In this document: positions 31,010 to 39,088 of the stretch, piece by piece
Layout: each line of letters starts with the position of its first letter
Position numbering within the stretch: position 1 is the first letter of the stretch
Assembly: GCA_903844215.1 (NCBI GenBank)
Contig: CAIMSP010000040.1
Location: forward strand, 1 to 63,583
Length of the DNA stretch: 63,583 nt
Direction: 5' to 3'
Source of the DNA: an uncultured beta proteobacterium
GTDB lineage: Bacteria > Pseudomonadota > Gammaproteobacteria > Burkholderiales > Burkholderiaceae_C
Position numbers and translations under genes: made by a program
Notes under the pieces: model-generated
Database searches by the model: none
Seen by the model: only the letters and a program-made list of their open reading frames with translations
What the model was told of the DNA's origin: nothing

Positions 31010-32224
31010 ATGAATGAACTCAGTGGAAAACACATCGTCCTGGGCCTCACCGGCGGCATCGCCTGCTACAAGGCGGCCGAGCTCTGCCGCGCGCTGGTGA
31101 AGGAGGGGGCGACGGTGCAGGTGGTGATGACCGCAGCGTCCCAGCAGTTCATCACGCCCATCACCATGCAGGCGCTCTCGGGCCGCGCCGTGTTTGACTC
31201 GCAGTGGGATGCACGCGAGGCGAACAATATGGCGCACATCAATCTGAGCCGCGAAGCCGACGCGATCCTGATTGCCCCTTGCAGCGCCGACTTCATGGCG
31301 CGCTTGCTACACGGTCGCGCCGACGACCTGCTCAGCCTCATGTGCCTGGCGCGGCCGCTGGACAAGGTGCCGCTGCTGCTGGCGCCGGCCATGAACCGCG
31401 AGATGTGGGCGCATCCGGCCACGCAGCGCAACGTGGCGCAGTTGCGCGCCGATGGCGCCAGCGTGCTGGATGTGGGCAGCGGCGATCAAGCCTGCGGCGA
31501 AACCGGTGACGGGCGCATGCTCGAAGCGGATGAATTGCTGCAGGAGTTGCTCGCCTTTTTCAGCCCCAAGAGCCTGGCCGGGCAGCATCTGCTGGTCACC
31601 GCCGGCCCGACCTACGAGGCCATCGATCCGGTGCGCGGCATCACCAATTTGAGCAGCGGCAAGATGGGCTTTGCGATTGCGCGCGCGGCGCTTCAGGCCG
31701 GTGCCACCGTGGACCTGGTGGCCGGCCCGGTCGCGCTCGCGACGCCGCGCGGCGTGACGCGCCACGACGTGCGCTCGGCCGCCGACATGCTGGACGCGAC
31801 CCTGGCCCTGGCTGGGAGCGCCACGCTGTTCATCGCCACGGCGGCGGTCGCAGACTGGCGCCCGGCGGCCTCGGCCGAACACAAGATCAAGAAGGACGGG
31901 TCCGGCCAGCCGCCTGAGTTGCGCTTTGTCGAGAACCCCGACATCCTGGCCACGGTGGCGGCACTGCCCCGCGCTCAAAGCGGCGCGCTGTTCTGCGTGG
32001 GCTTCGCCGCCGAGAGCCAGGACCTCTTGGCCAACGCCCAGGCCAAACGCGAGCGCAAGAAGGTGCCGCTGCTGGTAGGCAATATCGGACCAGCCACCTT
32101 CGGGCGGGACGACAACGCGCTGCTGCTGGTGGATGCGCAAGGCGCCAGGGAATTGGCGCGCGCCTCCAAGACCGAATTGGCCCGCCAGTTGATCGCCGAT
32201 ATCGCGCGTCGCCTGAGCGCCTGA
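31010..32224 (+). CDS. coaBC: Bifunctional phosphopantothenoylcysteine decarboxylase/phosphopantothenate-cysteine ligase
   Basis: Two-step CoA biosynthesis enzyme (Dfp), 404 residues. The FMN-dependent CoaC half starts GKHIVLGLTGGIACYKAAEL and has the substrate motif APAMNREMWAHPATQRN (about 125-141) and the active-site SGDQACGETGDGRM region. The CoaB half has LVTAGPTYEAIDPVRGITN, SSGKMGFAIARAA, the dimerisation/ligase loop ATAAVADWRPAASAEHKIKK, and LVGNIGPATF. The ATG at 31010 (MNELSGKH) is used although the frame is open far upstream. dut follows 36 bp later. Confidence 0.98.
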   Translation: MNELSGKHIVLGLTGGIACYKAAELCRALVKEGATVQVVMTAASQQFITPITMQALSGRAVFDSQWDAREANNMAHINLSREADAILIAPCSADFMARLLHGRADDLLSLMCLARPLDKVPLLLAPAMNREMWAHPATQRNVAQLRADGASVLDVGSGDQACGETGDGRMLEADELLQELLAFFSPKSLAGQHLLVTAGPTYEAIDPVRGITNLSSGKMGFAIARAALQAGATVDLVAGPVALATPRGVTRHDVRSAADMLDATLALAGSATLFIATAAVADWRPAASAEHKIKKDGSGQPPELRFVENPDILATVAALPRAQSGALFCVGFAAESQDLLANAQAKRERKKVPLLVGNIGPATFGRDDNALLLVDAQGARELARASKTELARQLIADIARRLSA

Positions 32225-32260
32225 AACCCGTTTCATTCCAGAACATTGCAAGGCACAGCC

Positions 32261-32707
32261 ATGAAAATCGACGTCAAGATCATCGACCCGCGCATGATCG
32301 ATCAACTGCCGGCCTATGCCACGCCCGGCAGCGCGGGCCTGGACCTGCGCGCCTGCATGGATGAGCCGCTGACCCTGCAGCCCAACGCCTGGCAGTTGCT
32401 GCCCACGGGCATTGCCATCTTTCTGAACGATGCCAACTTTGCCGCGCTGATCCTGCCGCGCTCGGGTCTGGGTCACAAGCACGGCATCGTGCTGGGCAAT
32501 CTGGTGGGTCTGATCGACAGCGACTACCAGGGCCAGTTGATGGTGAGCGCCTGGAACCGCAGCGACGTGGCGTTCACGATTGCACCGATGGAGCGGATCG
32601 CGCAACTGTTGATCGTGCCCGTGCTGCAAGCCGAGTTCAACGTGGTGACGGACTTTCCCGCGAGCCACCGCGGCGAAGGCGGCTACGGTTCCACGGGAAA
32701 ATCCTGA
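32261..32707 (+). CDS. dut: Deoxyuridine 5'-triphosphate nucleotidohydrolase (dUTPase)
   Basis: Hydrolyses dUTP to dUMP, which limits uracil in DNA and feeds dTMP synthesis. The trimeric dUTPase motifs are all visible in 148 residues: 1 [11 protein letters not shown] (about 27-37), 2 [12 protein letters not shown] (about 68-79), 3 [14 protein letters not shown] with the catalytic Asp, 4 [11 protein letters not shown] and 5 [12 protein letters not shown] at the flexible C-terminus. The ATG at 32261 is used. The coaBC-dut pairing is conserved in proteobacteria. Confidence 0.99.
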   Translation: MKIDVKIIDPRMIDQLPAYATPGSAGLDLRACMDEPLTLQPNAWQLLPTGIAIFLNDANFAALILPRSGLGHKHGIVLGNLVGLIDSDYQGQLMVSAWNRSDVAFTIAPMERIAQLLIVPVLQAEFNVVTDFPASHRGEGGYGSTGKS

Positions 32708-32710
32708 TAA

Positions 32711-32760
32711 CTTGCGGGACAGACCGCAGCTACGCGCAGCGAGCCAGCTCTGTCCTCAAC
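32711..32760 (+). repeat. Short dispersed repeat, copy B
   Basis: Directly follows the dut stop. GGACAGA (32717-32723) pairs with TCTGTCC (32749-32755). The loop contains the 17-bp AGCTACGCGCAGCGAGC shared exactly with the element after rimM (4071-4125). The arm GCGGGACAG also occurs in the orn terminator (10064). It could act as a transcript-end hairpin here, although no T run follows. Confidence 0.65.
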
Positions 32761-32798
32761 GCATAGAGAGCGAACTTTGCGGGTCGTCGGATGTTGGC

Positions 32799-33323
32799 TC
32801 AGTGCAGCAGGGGACCACCCGGCGTGCGCGGCTGCACCCGGAAGAACCCGGTTCCGGCCGAGCCGCGACCGATTTCTTCTTCGGTCGCTTCGCGCACCGC
32901 GTCCACTTCCAGGCTGATGCGCAGCGCGATGCCGGCAAGCGGGTGGTTGCCATCGAGCACCACGTGTTCCGGATAGATGTCGGTGACCGTATAAAAAAGT
33001 TCCTGCGGTGCCTGCGGACAGGCGCCGGCGGGCAGGGCCGAGCCCTCAAACGTCATGCCTTCCTCCAGTTCCTTGGGGAAGGCGTCGCGCGGCCCCAGAA
33101 AGATCAGCTGGTCGTTGAAGTCGCCGAAAGCTTCTTCCGGTTCCAGGTGCAGTTCCAGCTTGGCGCCGGCTTCCAGGCCGATCAGCGCAGATTCGATCTT
33201 TTCCAGCAAATCGTCGCCACGCACCAGGAATTCCACCGGGTCATCGAGCACGTCGAGTTCCTCGCCCAAGGTGTCCTTGAGCGACCATGTGAGTGCGACC
33301 ACGCATTGTTCAGAGATTTTCAT
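32799..33323 (-). CDS. FKBP-type peptidyl-prolyl cis-trans isomerase (SlyD-like)
   Basis: A 174-residue SlyD-family prolyl isomerase/chaperone. The split FKBP domain is visible as the N-terminal strand VVALTWSLKDTLGEELDVL, the loop FLVRGDDLLEKIESALIGLE (about 33-52), the IF chaperone insertion in the middle (EPEEAFGDFNDQLIFLGPRD), and the return strand VLDGNHPLAGIALRISLEV (about 121-139) with the family-typical D/NHPLAG. Unlike E. coli SlyD it has no His/Cys-rich metal tail; it ends in a short Gly/Pro-rich stretch. It diverges from roxA across 17 bp. Confidence 0.93.
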   Translation of the reverse strand: MKISEQCVVALTWSLKDTLGEELDVLDDPVEFLVRGDDLLEKIESALIGLEAGAKLELHLEPEEAFGDFNDQLIFLGPRDAFPKELEEGMTFEGSALPAGACPQAPQELFYTVTDIYPEHVVLDGNHPLAGIALRISLEVDAVREATEEEIGRGSAGTGFFRVQPRTPGGPLLH

Positions 33324-33340
33324 AGGACAATTGTCGCACT

Positions 33341-34474
33341 ATGAATACCACCCAACCCCTGCAGTTGCTCGGCGGCCTCAGCCCCGAGCAGTTCATGAAA
33401 CGCCACTGGGAGAAGAAGCCCTTGCTGGTGCGCCAGGCGATTCCTGGGTTCGCGCCGCTGCTGGAGCGCGCTGAGCTGTTCGATCTGGCGCAGGGCGAGG
33501 CGGTCGAGTCCAGGCTGATCTCGCAGGCCGATCGTCGCGGCAAGCCGGGTTGGCAGTTCAAGGCCGGCCCGTTTGCGCGCCGCGCTCTGCCGCCGCTGAA
33601 GCAGCCCAACTGGACCCTGTTGTTGCAAGGCATGGATCTGCACCACGCCGGTGTGCACCAGTTGATGCAGCAATTCCGCTTCGTGCCCGACGCGCGACTC
33701 GACGATGTGATGATCAGCTACGCCACCGACGGCGGTGGCGTGGGTCCGCACTTTGACAGCTATGACGTGTTCCTGCTGCAAGCCCATGGACAAAGGCGCT
33801 GGCGTTACGGACGGCAAAAGGACATGAGCCTGGTGCCCGGCATGCCCTTGAAGATCCTGTCGAATTTTGTTCCGGAGTTCGACGAGGTGCTCAATCCCGG
33901 CGACATGCTGTACCTGCCGCCGCGCTACGCCCACGACGGCATTGCCGTGGGCGAGTGCATGACCTATTCCATCGGCTTTCGCTCGCCCAACCGGGGTGAG
34001 CTGGCGCGCGAAATCCTGCAGCGCCTGGCCGAGGACGCCAGCGATCTCGCGGGCGAGGCGATCTACCGCGATCCACAGCAGGCGGCCGTGGCCAACCCAG
34101 GCGCCATTCCCGTCGCGCTGCACCAGTTCGCGCACGACGCCATGCTGGCCGCGCTGCAGCAGCCCGACGCGTTCTCCTGCGTGCTGGGTGAATATCTGAC
34201 CGAGCCCAAGGCGAACGTGTGGTTTGACAGCCGCCCGGCGCAGGCCGACTTCGGATCGGTGGCGCTGGACCAGCGCACGCGCATGCTGTACGACGCCCGC
34301 CATATCTTCATCAATGGCGAGGGCTTTCGGGCTTCCGGGCGCGATGCCGCCTTGATGCAGCGCCTGGCGAATGAGCGTGTCCTCGATGGCGCAGCGCTGC
34401 GCGGCGCCAGCAAGGATGCCAGAACCCTGTTGCTGAGCTGGCTGGAGGCGGGGTGGCTGCATGAGCGCGACTGA
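33341..34474 (+). CDS. roxA: Cupin/JmjC ribosomal oxygenase (YcfD/RoxA-like)
   Basis: A 377-residue Fe(II)/2-oxoglutarate-dependent oxygenase that, in E. coli YcfD, hydroxylates Arg81 of ribosomal protein L16. Family features are the N-terminal GGLSPEQFMKRHWEKKPLLV (about 11-30), the iron triad in GPHFDSYDVFLLQAHGQRRW (HxD at about 137-139) with a distal His in LPPRYAHDGIAVGE (about 192-205), and a C-terminal winged-helix region. The length is normal. It overlaps the following hypothetical gene by 14 bp. The target protein is inferred from the family. Confidence 0.88.
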   Translation: MNTTQPLQLLGGLSPEQFMKRHWEKKPLLVRQAIPGFAPLLERAELFDLAQGEAVESRLISQADRRGKPGWQFKAGPFARRALPPLKQPNWTLLLQGMDLHHAGVHQLMQQFRFVPDARLDDVMISYATDGGGVGPHFDSYDVFLLQAHGQRRWRYGRQKDMSLVPGMPLKILSNFVPEFDEVLNPGDMLYLPPRYAHDGIAVGECMTYSIGFRSPNRGELAREILQRLAEDASDLAGEAIYRDPQQAAVANPGAIPVALHQFAHDAMLAALQQPDAFSCVLGEYLTEPKANVWFDSRPAQADFGSVALDQRTRMLYDARHIFINGEGFRASGRDAALMQRLANERVLDGAALRGASKDARTLLLSWLEAGWLHERD

Positions 34475-34973
34475 TACCACCGCCAGCGGGCCGGTGCCCG
34501 CGACGCTGCGCTTTTCCGGACGCAGCGAATTTCAGCAGTGCATCCGGGAGGCTTTGGCGCGGGCTGTGCGCGAGGGCTGGTCGGAAATCATCGTCAGTGA
34601 CGCCAATTTTGAAGACTGGCCCCTGGGGGAACGCGCCGTGGCGCAGGCCTTGCAGGACTGGTCCAAGTCGGGGCGGCGTTTCACCATGCTGGCGCAGAAC
34701 TACACCGAGGTGTCGAGTCGGCACGCCCGTTTTGTCACTTGGCGGCGCACCTGGTCTCACATCATCGAATGTTGGGCCTGCCCGGACGCGGTGCTGAGTG
34801 ACTTTCCCAGCGCTGTTCTGGCGCCGAACTGGGCGCTGCTGCGGCTCGACCCGGAACGCAGCACCGGTTGGAGCACCGACGATGCGGCGCGGCGCGTGCA
34901 GTTGCGCGAGACGCTGCGCGAATGGCAGCGCAAGAGCACGCCGGGGTTTCCGTCGTCCACGCTGGGCCTATGA
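34461..34973 (+). CDS. Conserved hypothetical protein
   Basis: A 170-residue soluble protein without a recognised domain. It is Trp-rich (eight or more), with features such as REGWSEIIVSDANFEDWPLG (about 37-56) and FVTWRRTWSHIIECWACPD (about 90-108). The ATG at 34461 lies inside the last codons of the RoxA-like gene, so translational coupling is very likely and points to a linked function, perhaps in ribosome or protein modification. It is not simply a shadow frame, because its own codon use is normal and it extends 500 bp beyond the overlap. Confidence 0.75.
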   Translation: MSATDTTASGPVPATLRFSGRSEFQQCIREALARAVREGWSEIIVSDANFEDWPLGERAVAQALQDWSKSGRRFTMLAQNYTEVSSRHARFVTWRRTWSHIIECWACPDAVLSDFPSAVLAPNWALLRLDPERSTGWSTDDAARRVQLRETLREWQRKSTPGFPSSTLGL

Positions 34974-35022
34974 CGTGAAACCGACAAAGGCGCGTCAAAA
35001 TGCCTGCAGGCTCAGGGATTAT

Positions 35023-35051
35023 TTGAATCCACTGCCAGTCTGACATATAAT
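35023..35051 (+). promoter_or_regulatory. Sigma-70 promoter of the Ala-rich lipoprotein gene
   Basis: TTGAAT (35023-35028), a 17-bp spacer and TATAAT (35046-35051) form the best consensus promoter in the window. Transcription from here leaves a leader of about 110 nt before the ATG at 35169. Confidence 0.8.
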
Positions 35052-35168
35052 CCAAGGCTGAGTTGAGGAGTTCGAATCGCTTCACTCAGTCAGGACTCGC
35101 TTTTGGGCGGTCATGACAATTTCCGGAAATTGTTTTTCGCTCTATCAATCCCTTTCAAGGAATTTCAA

Positions 35169-35417
35169 ATGAATAAGACTCTCGTTTTGGCAACTTTGAT
35201 GGCCGCTGTTGCTCTGGCCGCTTGCGGTAAGAAGGAAGAAGCTGCTCCTGCACCTGCTCCCGTGGTTGCTCCCGCACCGGCTGCTGCTGCTTCGGCACCG
35301 GCTGACGCTGCTTCCGCTGCTGCTCCTGCTGCCTCGGCTGCTGCTCCTGCTGCCAACGCTGCTGCTGACGCTGCCAAGGGTGGTACCGACGCCGCCAAAG
35401 AAGCCCCCAAGAAGTAA
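35169..35417 (+). CDS. Small alanine-rich lipoprotein
   Basis: An 82-residue precursor with a clear lipoprotein signal: Lys at positions 3, hydrophobic core, and lipobox VALAACGKK with the acylated Cys at about residue 20. The mature chain is almost entirely Ala and Pro with repeating AAP/SAA units (about residues 25-70) and ends in basic Lys residues, so it is probably extended and may span the periplasm or contact peptidoglycan or the membrane. Consensus promoter upstream, strong terminator downstream: a highly expressed single-gene unit. Function unknown; the AT-rich GCT codon choice differs from surrounding genes (GCC). Confidence 0.85.
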   Translation: MNKTLVLATLMAAVALAACGKKEEAAPAPAPVVAPAPAAAASAPADAASAAAPAASAAAPAANAAADAAKGGTDAAKEAPKK

Positions 35418-35435
35418 TCGGTCTTCACCGAACTG

Positions 35436-35464
35436 AAAAGGCCACCTCCGGGTGGCCTTTTTTT
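35436..35464 (+). terminator. Rho-independent terminator after the lipoprotein gene
   Basis: GGCCACC-tccg-GGTGGCC (35440-35456), flanked by four A residues and followed by at least seven T residues. The stem can also serve the converging metallo-hydrolase gene. Confidence 0.92.
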
Positions 35465-35481
35465 ATGCTGCGCCCATCGTC

Positions 35482-36258
35482 TCAGACTTGCAGCCAGGCC
35501 GTTCCATGCACTGCATGGGCGACGCCGATGTCGCCAACCGGGCGATCCAGCGCCGCCGCCAGTGCGGCGCTGGCCAGGGCCGGCAGGTTGTTCTGCGCGC
35601 TCAGGTGAGCGGCGACCACATGCTTGAGCCCGGGGTGATTCAGTTCGCCGGCCAGTGCGGCGGCCGCGACGTTGGATAGATGCCCCAGGGGGCCCGCCAC
35701 GCGCTGTTTCAGGAAGGTCGGGTAGCGTGACGCCGCCAGCATGTCCGCATCGTGGTTGCACTCCAGCAGCAGGGCGTGGCAGCCGCTGAGTTGCTCGGCC
35801 GTGTGGCTTGTGGCATGGCCCAGATCGGTCACGATGCCAAGATGCACGGCGCCGTCACTGCAGCGCAGTTGCAGGGGCTCGCGCGCGTCGTGGGGCACGG
35901 TGAACGGACGCAGTTGCAGATCCTCCAGCTCGATCGTCTGGCCATCCTGCGCCAGTCGCAGCAGGCCCTGAAGATCGGGGGCGCCGATCGCGCCGTGCGT
36001 TCCATGGCTCATCCAGACCGGTATGCGCTCGCGCCGCACCAGTTGGCTGACACAGCCCACATGGTCGCCATGCTCGTGCGTGATGAAGATGGCGTCGAGC
36101 TGCTCGGCCTGCAAGCCGGCCAGGGCCAGGCGCGCATCGAGATGGCGCAATCCCAAGCCGCAATCCACCAGCAAACGGGTGACGCGGCTGCCGCAGTGGG
36201 ACTCGACCAGCGTGGCATTGCCGGCACTGCCGCTGCCCAGGTTCTTGAATCTGAGCAT
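35482..36258 (-). CDS. MBL-fold metallo-hydrolase
   Basis: A 258-residue metallo-beta-lactamase-fold hydrolase of the YycJ/WalJ-like type. The N-terminus FKNLGSGSAGNATLVES is characteristic of this subgroup, and the dinuclear metal site is FITHEHGDHVG (about 59-69) with further ligands in IVTDLGH (about 142-148) and HLS near 194. WalJ-type proteins are 5'-exonuclease-like enzymes tied to DNA damage and cell-wall control in Firmicutes; the role here is inferred. It is the last gene of a minus-strand run after bamC (43 bp). Confidence 0.88.
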   Translation of the reverse strand: MLRFKNLGSGSAGNATLVESHCGSRVTRLLVDCGLGLRHLDARLALAGLQAEQLDAIFITHEHGDHVGCVSQLVRRERIPVWMSHGTHGAIGAPDLQGLLRLAQDGQTIELEDLQLRPFTVPHDAREPLQLRCSDGAVHLGIVTDLGHATSHTAEQLSGCHALLLECNHDADMLAASRYPTFLKQRVAGPLGHLSNVAAAALAGELNHPGLKHVVAAHLSAQNNLPALASAALAAALDRPVGDIGVAHAVHGTAWLQV

Positions 36259-36301
36259 TTCTAGCCAGTTGATGGTCTTTGGGGTCTGACCCCAAGAACC
36301 A

Positions 36302-37393
36302 TTATTTCAAATCGTCGGCGATGAGTTGCGCGATGCGCTTGGCATTGCTGGCGGCTTCCGTTGATGTGGCTGCGCTGATCACGCTCAGCGTGGTCTTGTC
36401 GCCGGCGCCCTTGAGCACCACCCGGAATTTCTGCAAGGCTTCGGCATCCGCAGCGCCACCGAACAGGTTGCTGAAGAAATTGCTGGTCTTCTTGGCAGCG
36501 CCCGATTCCACGTAGCGCACAAAGTAGGTTCCCTGCGTGCGGTCGCGATCCTCGACCGTGAAGCCGGTGCGGTCCAGGGCCAGGCCGACCCGGCGCCAGG
36601 CGCGGTCGAAACCATCGGCAATTTCCAGGCCCGGAACACCATTCGTGACGGTCACCGTGGCCACCGGTTTGGCCGGCGCTGCGGCATTCACAGCCACTTG
36701 CGCCACGGCTTGCGTGGCGCCCAATTTGACCATCAGGCGACGCAGCAGTTCGGCTTCCAGTTCGGGATCGACCGGGCGCGGCTGCCAGACGGTCGAGTCC
36801 TGCAGCGCCTTGCCGGGATAGACCTCCTCGACGCCGCGGTGGCTGATGTAGATTTCCGTGACGCCTGCGGCCGTGCGTTCCAGTCGGGTGCGGAACTTGT
36901 CGCGCTCACCGGTCGAATACAGGCCGTCCAGCACGCCACCGAGCAACTTGCGCATGCCGTCTTGCGGCAGCTTGGCGCGGTTTTCGTTCCATTCGGTTTC
37001 CATGATGCCCAGGTCGGCCTGGTCCAGCACCAGCGTGAAGCCGCGCTCGACCCAAAAATCATGCAACAGCGGCCAGAGCTTGTCGGCGCTGCGCTCCACC
37101 ACCAGCCAACGCTGGGTTCCGGCGCGCTCGACATGCATGTCGCCCAGGCTGTTCGGGGCGACGGACGGTGCCACCAGCGGAGTCCCGGCCAAGTAGCCGG
37201 AGGCCGTGACGACGCCGCCGGGCATGGCGTAGCGGTTTTCCTTCGAGAGCTGGGTGAGGTCGGGCGGCACGTCGAGCGTCGGTCCCTTGACGTTGCTTCG
37301 GTAATCGACGGTGTTGCTGCCGTCAAAGGTGGTGGTGCAGGCCGTCAGCGCCGTCGCCAGGCACAGGAGTCCGAATTTTGCAGATGGGTTCAC
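36302..37393 (-). CDS. bamC: Outer membrane protein assembly factor BamC
   Basis: A 363-residue lipoprotein of the BAM complex (NlpB/BamC), which helps fold outer-membrane beta-barrels. The signal ends in the lipobox LATALTACTTTF with Cys at about 19. A long unstructured segment (about 25-70, containing LDVPPDLTQLSKENRY, which in BamC contacts BamD) precedes two helix-grip domains (about 88-200 and 255-363). The gene directly follows dapA, the same pairing as dapA-bamC in E. coli, which supports the call. Confidence 0.92.
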   Translation of the reverse strand: MNPSAKFGLLCLATALTACTTTFDGSNTVDYRSNVKGPTLDVPPDLTQLSKENRYAMPGGVVTASGYLAGTPLVAPSVAPNSLGDMHVERAGTQRWLVVERSADKLWPLLHDFWVERGFTLVLDQADLGIMETEWNENRAKLPQDGMRKLLGGVLDGLYSTGERDKFRTRLERTAAGVTEIYISHRGVEEVYPGKALQDSTVWQPRPVDPELEAELLRRLMVKLGATQAVAQVAVNAAAPAKPVATVTVTNGVPGLEIADGFDRAWRRVGLALDRTGFTVEDRDRTQGTYFVRYVESGAAKKTSNFFSNLFGGAADAEALQKFRVVLKGAGDKTTLSVISAATSTEAASNAKRIAQLIADDLK

Positions 37394-37432
37394 GTGGGAT
37401 GTCCTTTGGGATCTCTAGGGGAGCGGGATGAG

Positions 37433-38314
37433 TTATAGCAGGCCGCCGGCGCGCAGCGCCGCTTCCAGCACGGCCTCGTTCGCATGCGTCAACGGCGTCA
37501 TGGGCAGTCGCAGGCTGGGGCCGCACAGGCCCATGCGCTGCATCGCCCATTTCACGGGAATTGGATTGGCTTCAACGAACAGCTGCTTGTGCACCGGCAT
37601 CAGGCCGAACTGGAGCTCCATGGCGCGCTTCACATCGCCGGCCATCGCGGCCACGCACAGTTCATGCATCCGGCGCGGCGCCACATTCGCCGTGACGCTG
37701 ACATTGCCCTGGCCACCGCACAGCATCAGCGCCACGGCGGTCGGGTCGTCGCCGGAGTAAACCGCAAAGCCCTTGGGCACGTCGCGGATGAGCCACTGGG
37801 CGCGCTCGATGTTGGCCGTGGCCTCCTTGATGCCGACGATGCCCTTGAGCTGGGCCAGACGCAGCACCGTGTCGTGTGCCAGATCGGCCACGGAGCGGCC
37901 CGGCACGTTGTACAGCACCAGGGGCAGATCGACCGCCTCGGAGATGGCCTTGAAGTGCAGAAACAGGCCTTGCTGCGTGGGCTTGTTGTAGTAGGGAACG
38001 ACCTGGAGCTGGCAGTCCGCGCCGACCGATTTGGCAAAGCGCGCGAGCTCAATCGCCTCCGCCGTGGAGTTGGCGCCGCAACCGGCCATGATGGGCACGC
38101 GCCCCTTGGCCTGGTCCACGGCGACGCGAATGATTTCGCAATGCTCTTGCACGCTCACCGTGGGCGACTCGCCGGTGGTGCCGACCACGCAAATGCAGTC
38201 CGTGCCTTCGTCGATATGCCAGTCGATCAGTTTGCGCAAGCAGGGGTAGTCCACGCTGCCGTCTTCAAGCATCGGCGTGACCAGGGCCACGATGCTGCCA
38301 GTAATAGATTTCAT
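37433..38314 (-). CDS. dapA: 4-hydroxy-tetrahydrodipicolinate synthase
   Basis: The first committed enzyme of lysine/diaminopimelate synthesis, condensing pyruvate and aspartate semialdehyde. The 293-residue TIM-barrel protein shows [15 protein letters not shown] (about 43-57), [20 protein letters not shown], the catalytic Tyr region [15 protein letters not shown] (about 130-144) and the Schiff-base Lys in [15 protein letters not shown] (about 156-170). The length is normal. bamC follows after 39 bp and a methyltransferase gene precedes it by 30 bp. Confidence 0.98.
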   Translation of the reverse strand: MKSITGSIVALVTPMLEDGSVDYPCLRKLIDWHIDEGTDCICVVGTTGESPTVSVQEHCEIIRVAVDQAKGRVPIMAGCGANSTAEAIELARFAKSVGADCQLQVVPYYNKPTQQGLFLHFKAISEAVDLPLVLYNVPGRSVADLAHDTVLRLAQLKGIVGIKEATANIERAQWLIRDVPKGFAVYSGDDPTAVALMLCGGQGNVSVTANVAPRRMHELCVAAMAGDVKRAMELQFGLMPVHKQLFVEANPIPVKWAMQRMGLCGPSLRLPMTPLTHANEAVLEAALRAGGLL

Positions 38315-38344
38315 GTCCGCACTTTGAAAGGGGAAACCGGCATT

Positions 38345-38944
38345 TTACCCAGTGAACGTATCGCCACTGCCGCACAGCGCATGGCGCTGCGGCACAGCAC
38401 TTTTGTCCGGCTCGCGCAGCGCCGCAATGCGCTGCACGTAGCGCTGCGGCGAGGCCAAAAAACCTTGCTCGAACGCGACCACGTGCAGGCCTTCGCACAG
38501 TTGCAGCAGTTCGCCCGGCTGCAGCAGAAAGTCCGCCCTGGACGGCCGTCCCACGGTCTCGTTGCCCGCAGCAAAGGTTTCGTAGAGCAGCACGCCGCCC
38601 TGCGCCAGGCTTTGCAGCAGCACCGGAAACAGCGGTCGCCACAGATAGTTCGTCACCACCACGGCGTCAAAACGCCTGGGCTGGCCTGCCACCAGGAACG
38701 GCCAGGGCCCATTCTCGATATCGGCCAGCACGGCCTCACCCAGCGGCGCGGCGGCGGCGATGGCCTCAGGTGAACGGTCCACGCCCGTGACCGGGTGCTG
38801 GGCCTGCGCAAACCAGCGCAGGTGCCGCCCCTGACCGCAGGCCACATCCAGCACCGTGCCACCGGCCGGCACCAAGTGTGACCAGCGCTGCACCCACTCC
38901 GACGGGGCCGATGCGCTGTGGGCTTCCAAGGGGTGGGACGTCAT
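38345..38944 (-). CDS. Class I SAM-dependent methyltransferase
   Basis: A 199-residue Rossmann-fold methyltransferase. Motif I is VLDVACGQGRHLRWF (about 32-46), post-I acidic residue in VTGVDRSPEAI, and motif II/III in FDAVVVTNYLWRPLF and LAQGGVLLYETFAAGN (about 116-131). It resembles TehB-like small methyltransferases. The substrate is unknown. It sits in the minus-strand run between a 43-residue membrane peptide (12 bp upstream) and dapA. Confidence 0.85.
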   Translation of the reverse strand: MTSHPLEAHSASAPSEWVQRWSHLVPAGGTVLDVACGQGRHLRWFAQAQHPVTGVDRSPEAIAAAAPLGEAVLADIENGPWPFLVAGQPRRFDAVVVTNYLWRPLFPVLLQSLAQGGVLLYETFAAGNETVGRPSRADFLLQPGELLQLCEGLHVVAFEQGFLASPQRYVQRIAALREPDKSAVPQRHALCGSGDTFTG

Positions 38945-38956
38945 CAGGCGCAGGGC

Positions 38957-39088
38957 TTAGAAGCAGGACCAGAGCTGATTTGCCAGGTTCAGCATGAAGT
39001 CGGGGCGGGTGTAGGCGGCAAACACCGCCGCCAGCACCAGCAGTACGCCGGTCCAAGCCAGGGCCCGCGCCAGCCTGGGATGCTTCAT
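38957..39088 (-). CDS. 43-residue single-pass membrane peptide
   Basis: A small ORF coding MKHPRLARALAWTG at its start, then a hydrophobic segment (VLLVLAAVFAAYT, about 15-27) and a short polar tail ending in SCF. Its ATG overlaps the TGA of the upstream MFS gene as ATGA, so it is probably translated by reinitiation. The positive N-terminus predicts N-in topology. The coding frame, coupling and tight fit between two genes support it as real; function is unknown and it may assist the transporter. Confidence 0.6.
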   Translation of the reverse strand: MKHPRLARALAWTGVLLVLAAVFAAYTRPDFMLNLANQLWSCF

